Assembly (NCBI GenBank): GCA_900315975.1
Contig: ONBA01000046.1
Coordinates: forward strand, 1-23,678
From: an uncultured Ruminococcus sp.
Lineage (GTDB): Bacteria > Bacillota_A > Clostridia > Oscillospirales > Ruminococcaceae
DNA: 23,678 nt
Reading direction: 5' to 3'
In this document: positions 22,163 to 23,678 of the stretch, piece by piece
Layout of the letters: each line of letters opens with the position of its first letter
How positions within the stretch are numbered: the first letter of the stretch is position 1
Translations under genes and position numbers: made by a program
Notes under the pieces: model-generated
Told to the model about the DNA's origin: nothing
The model's input: only the letters and a program-made list of their open reading frames with translations
The model's database searches: none

Positions 22163-22191
22163 ATTATATCACACTATCTTGACTTTGTCAA
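22163..22191 (-). promoter_or_regulatory. Intact promoter upstream of the truncated tRNA-Leu
   Basis: Minus strand: TTGACA (22191-22186), 17-bp spacer, TATAAT (22168-22163). It differs from the promoter of the complete tRNA-Leu except around the -10 box, so the two tRNA genes were probably separate paralogues. Confidence 0.87.
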
Positions 22192-22400
22192 GTATAAAAA
22201 TAAGACTTTTTGAAAAAGTTCGCCTGCGGTTCATTATTAAAAAATAAAATATTATCTTTTCTGCTACACTTTTATTACTATGATCGAATACGTATTATGA
22301 ATGCATTCTTTATATCAGAATAAGGAGGTAAAAATGTTCAAGCAATAAAAATGTGGTATAATAGAGGTACTGCAAATAAATGACAGGAGGGAGGAAGAAA
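22192..22400. other. Intergenic region with a 4-codon ORF behind a strong ribosome binding site
   Basis: AAGGAGG (22322-22328) precedes ATG TTC AAG CAA TAA (22334-22348). It looks like the 5' stub of a lost gene or a leader peptide. A TATAAT box at 22357-22362 with a weak -35 (TGTTCA, 22335-22340) may serve the sigma-factor pseudogene. Otherwise AT-rich without clear features. Confidence 0.4.
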
Positions 22401-22873
22401 ATGACTCACGGTGAATACCGTCTGCTGCTGAAAACCGAAAGCAAAAAAGCTCAGCGCATGATATTTGATGAGTATTACAATTATGTGTACGCAATAGTTC
22501 ATAATCATCTGCGGAAATGCGGCAGCCGTGAAGACACAGACGAATGTGTCAGCGATGTGTTTTCTGACGTTTTTCCTCCTACGATCAGGATATTCCTATA
22601 GCCGGTGATATGAAAGGCTTTTTAGGTATAATAGCCAAACGGCGGGCGGCTGATTATTACCGGAGGCTCTGCAAAAAGCCTGTTCTGGTCTCTATCAGTG
22701 ATGATACATCGGGAGTTCTTCCTTCCGCAGACGATGTCCTGAAAAGCGCTGAGGACAGCGAAACGTGAAGGATTCTCCTTGAACTCATTGACAGTCTCGG
22801 AGAACCTGACGCAACCATTATTATACAGAAATACTTCTATAACCGCAATTCACGGGAAATATCAGATATAGCC
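22401..22873 (+). pseudogene. ECF-type sigma factor pseudogene
   Basis: The ATG at 22401 has CAGGAGGGAGG upstream. The frame encodes a sigma-70 region 2 (MTHGEYRLLLKTES...FDEYYNYVYAIVHNHLRKCGSREDTDECVSDVFSDVF), then breaks. Loss of one T in the run at 22570-22574 explains the frame change; the next frame continues as SSYDQDIPIAGDMKGFLGIIAKRRAADYYRRL. A TGA at 22766-22768 then interrupts, and the reading resumes as RILLELIDSLGEPDATIIIQKYF...REISDIA, the beginning of region 4. Homology ends near 22873, where the sequence passes into another sigma gene in the opposite orientation. It is non-functional. Confidence 0.88.
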
Positions 22874-23118
22874 TTACGCTTTGCGATAACGCTTATATAG
22901 CCTGAAAGCTCCCTTATATCGCTGCCGCCGTGCTCCAAGCCGATACAGACATCGGCAAAAACATCTCCGACGCACTCCTCGATATCCTCCCGCGAGGCAA
23001 CGCTCCTCAGCCGGTTATAGACGATGGGATAGACATAATTCTTGTATTCGTCAAACAGTAAACGATGGCCCTTATCCGGAGCTTCATGAATAAGCCTGAT
23101 AATGTCTTTTCCGTTCAT
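22837..23118 (-). CDS. Truncated ECF-type sigma factor (region 2 only)
   Basis: The 93-residue product starts at ATG 23118 with AGGAG 7 nt upstream and a good promoter. It carries sigma region 2 (DIIRLIHEAPDKGHRLLFDEYKNYVYPIVYNRLRSVASREDIEECVGDVFADV...SGYISVIAKRKA) and is clearly related to the pseudogene at 22401. After KRKAISD the frame runs into the complement of that pseudogene and stops at 22837. Region 4, which recognises the -35 element, is absent, so it is unlikely to work as a normal sigma factor, though region 2 could still bind RNA polymerase. It is probably a recombination product. Confidence 0.8.
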   Translation of the reverse strand: MNGKDIIRLIHEAPDKGHRLLFDEYKNYVYPIVYNRLRSVASREDIEECVGDVFADVCIGLEHGGSDIRELSGYISVIAKRKAISDISRELRL

Positions 23119-23158
23119 ATGTGGTCTCCTGTGGATCAAATTCAATAATGCAGTATCT

Positions 23159-23187
23159 ATTATATACCGTGCGGCTTTTGGTGTAAA
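23159..23187 (-). promoter_or_regulatory. Promoter of truncated sigma gene
   Basis: Minus strand: TTTACA (23187-23182), 17-bp spacer, TATAAT (23164-23159), about 40 bp before the start codon. Confidence 0.78.
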
Positions 23188-23283
23188 GTGTGACAGCGTG
23201 AACGCAAATGCTTCCTGAGAGCTTTAGTTAAAAATGCTGCTTATCAAATTTGGTCCTTCAATTCAATTTTTTCGATAATATAC

Positions 23284-23312
23284 TTGATTTTTTGTCGAAG
23301 GTACCGGATAAT
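23284..23312 (+). promoter_or_regulatory. Likely promoter and long leader of the 23461 gene
   Basis: TTGATT (23284-23289), 17-bp spacer, GATAAT (23307-23312). This gives a leader of about 140 nt. It contains ACCGTTC (23333-23339) able to pair with GAACGGT at 23361-23367; no T-tract follows, so this is not a terminator. Confidence 0.55.
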
Positions 23313-23460
23313 ATAATGGGGTGGGATTTTTTACCGTTCTTACGCTTGTGTGAGACCTCCGAACGGTCAGCAGAGCTCTGACACAACGCGGATCTACGCA
23401 TAAAAGCCCATGCCACTCTCATTTATCTTAATCATAATTTTAACGAAAGGGTGGTTTAAA

Positions 23461-23678
23461 ATGATCACTTCAGTGTCAAGATCAGTCCTTAAACGTGGGG
23501 CAAGCGGTATCGTTGCAGCAGCATTAGCCGCGCCGATAATCGCAGCCGCAAAGCCTTTTGACGCGTCAGCAGCGAAAATACAGTATTACGATCTGTACAT
23601 CAACAACATTCACGTTTCCAGCTACAACAAAGACGATATCTTAGGAAACGGTATATTCTCCTATGACAATTCTAACAA
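23461..23678 (+). CDS. Secreted protein of unknown function, 3' part beyond window
   Basis: The frame is open from ATG 23461 to the window edge (72 full residues). The start has AAAGGGTGG upstream. The N-terminus is a signal peptide with a basic start (SRSVLKRGASG) and a long alanine-rich hydrophobic core (IVAAALAAPIIAAAK), cleavage probably near FDASAA (residues 35-40). The visible mature part is rich in Tyr, Asn and Asp (IQYYDLYINNIHVSSYNKDD). It is exported, perhaps a surface or carbohydrate-active protein given the organism, but no domain is visible. It has a long 5' leader and probably its own promoter. Confidence 0.75.
   Translation, partial: MITSVSRSVLKRGASGIVAAALAAPIIAAAKPFDASAAKIQYYDLYINNIHVSSYNKDDILGNGIFSYDNSN

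Overview
The window looks like chromosomal DNA of a cellulosome-forming Ruminococcus, close to R. flavefaciens or R. albus (inference). The reasons are two type I dockerin proteins (a feruloyl/acetyl-xylan-type esterase at 4755-6428 and a leucine-rich-repeat protein at 20573-22057), a poly-threonine linker, strong AGGAGG ribosome binding sites, TTGACA-17-TATAAT promoters, and clostridial regulators, lipoproteins and mobilizable-element genes. Genes lie on both strands, and old housekeeping genes (two tRNAs, guaA) alternate with mobile-element debris.

Layout. 1-1369: two minus-strand accessory genes of unknown function, the first cut by the window edge. 1561-1945: an initiator tRNA-fMet gene with promoter and terminators. 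1979-3799: plus-strand fragments, namely a JAB/JAMM-peptidase gene without its 5' end, two small phage-like genes, and a GGDEF gene that has lost most of its membrane domain. 3997-6428: a flavin reductase-like gene and the secreted dockerin esterase. 6627-16771: a mobile element about 10.1 kb long. 16759-18309: guaA. 18424-19977: two lipoprotein genes. 20209-20295: tRNA-Leu(CAG). 20573-22057: the LRR-dockerin gene. 22117-22151: a second, truncated tRNA-Leu 5' half with its own promoter. 22401-23118: two broken ECF sigma-factor genes joined tail to tail. 23461-23678: start of a secreted protein.

The central feature is the integrated mobilizable element. A 14-bp direct repeat, identical to the last bases of guaA including its stop codon, occurs at 6627-6640 and 16758-16771. 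Between the copies lie a tyrosine integrase, an excisionase-like protein, a relaxosome accessory protein, a RepA-type ATPase and a MobV relaxase, on one strand with several overlapping starts and stops. Two XRE regulators, a candidate oriT, iteron-like repeats and cargo complete it. The integrase-side operon is driven by a near-perfect promoter whose spacer contains one of several CTAAA-type operator copies. The opposite promoter, for an unknown gene and an XRE regulator, carries the same motif. This looks like a compact repressor-controlled switch. GTTATCA repeats near both ends are likely integrase arm sites. A different repeat family (GTTGCC) just outside the left end suggests the remnant of an earlier element at the same site.

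The cargo most worth attention is a two-gene operon at 6860-9282: a DUF4236-type coiled-coil protein and a membrane-anchored zinc-ribbon protein. It has its own strong promoter and sits at the end of the element opposite the integrase. Its function is unknown; its position fits a defence or host-interaction module, but nothing in the sequence proves this.
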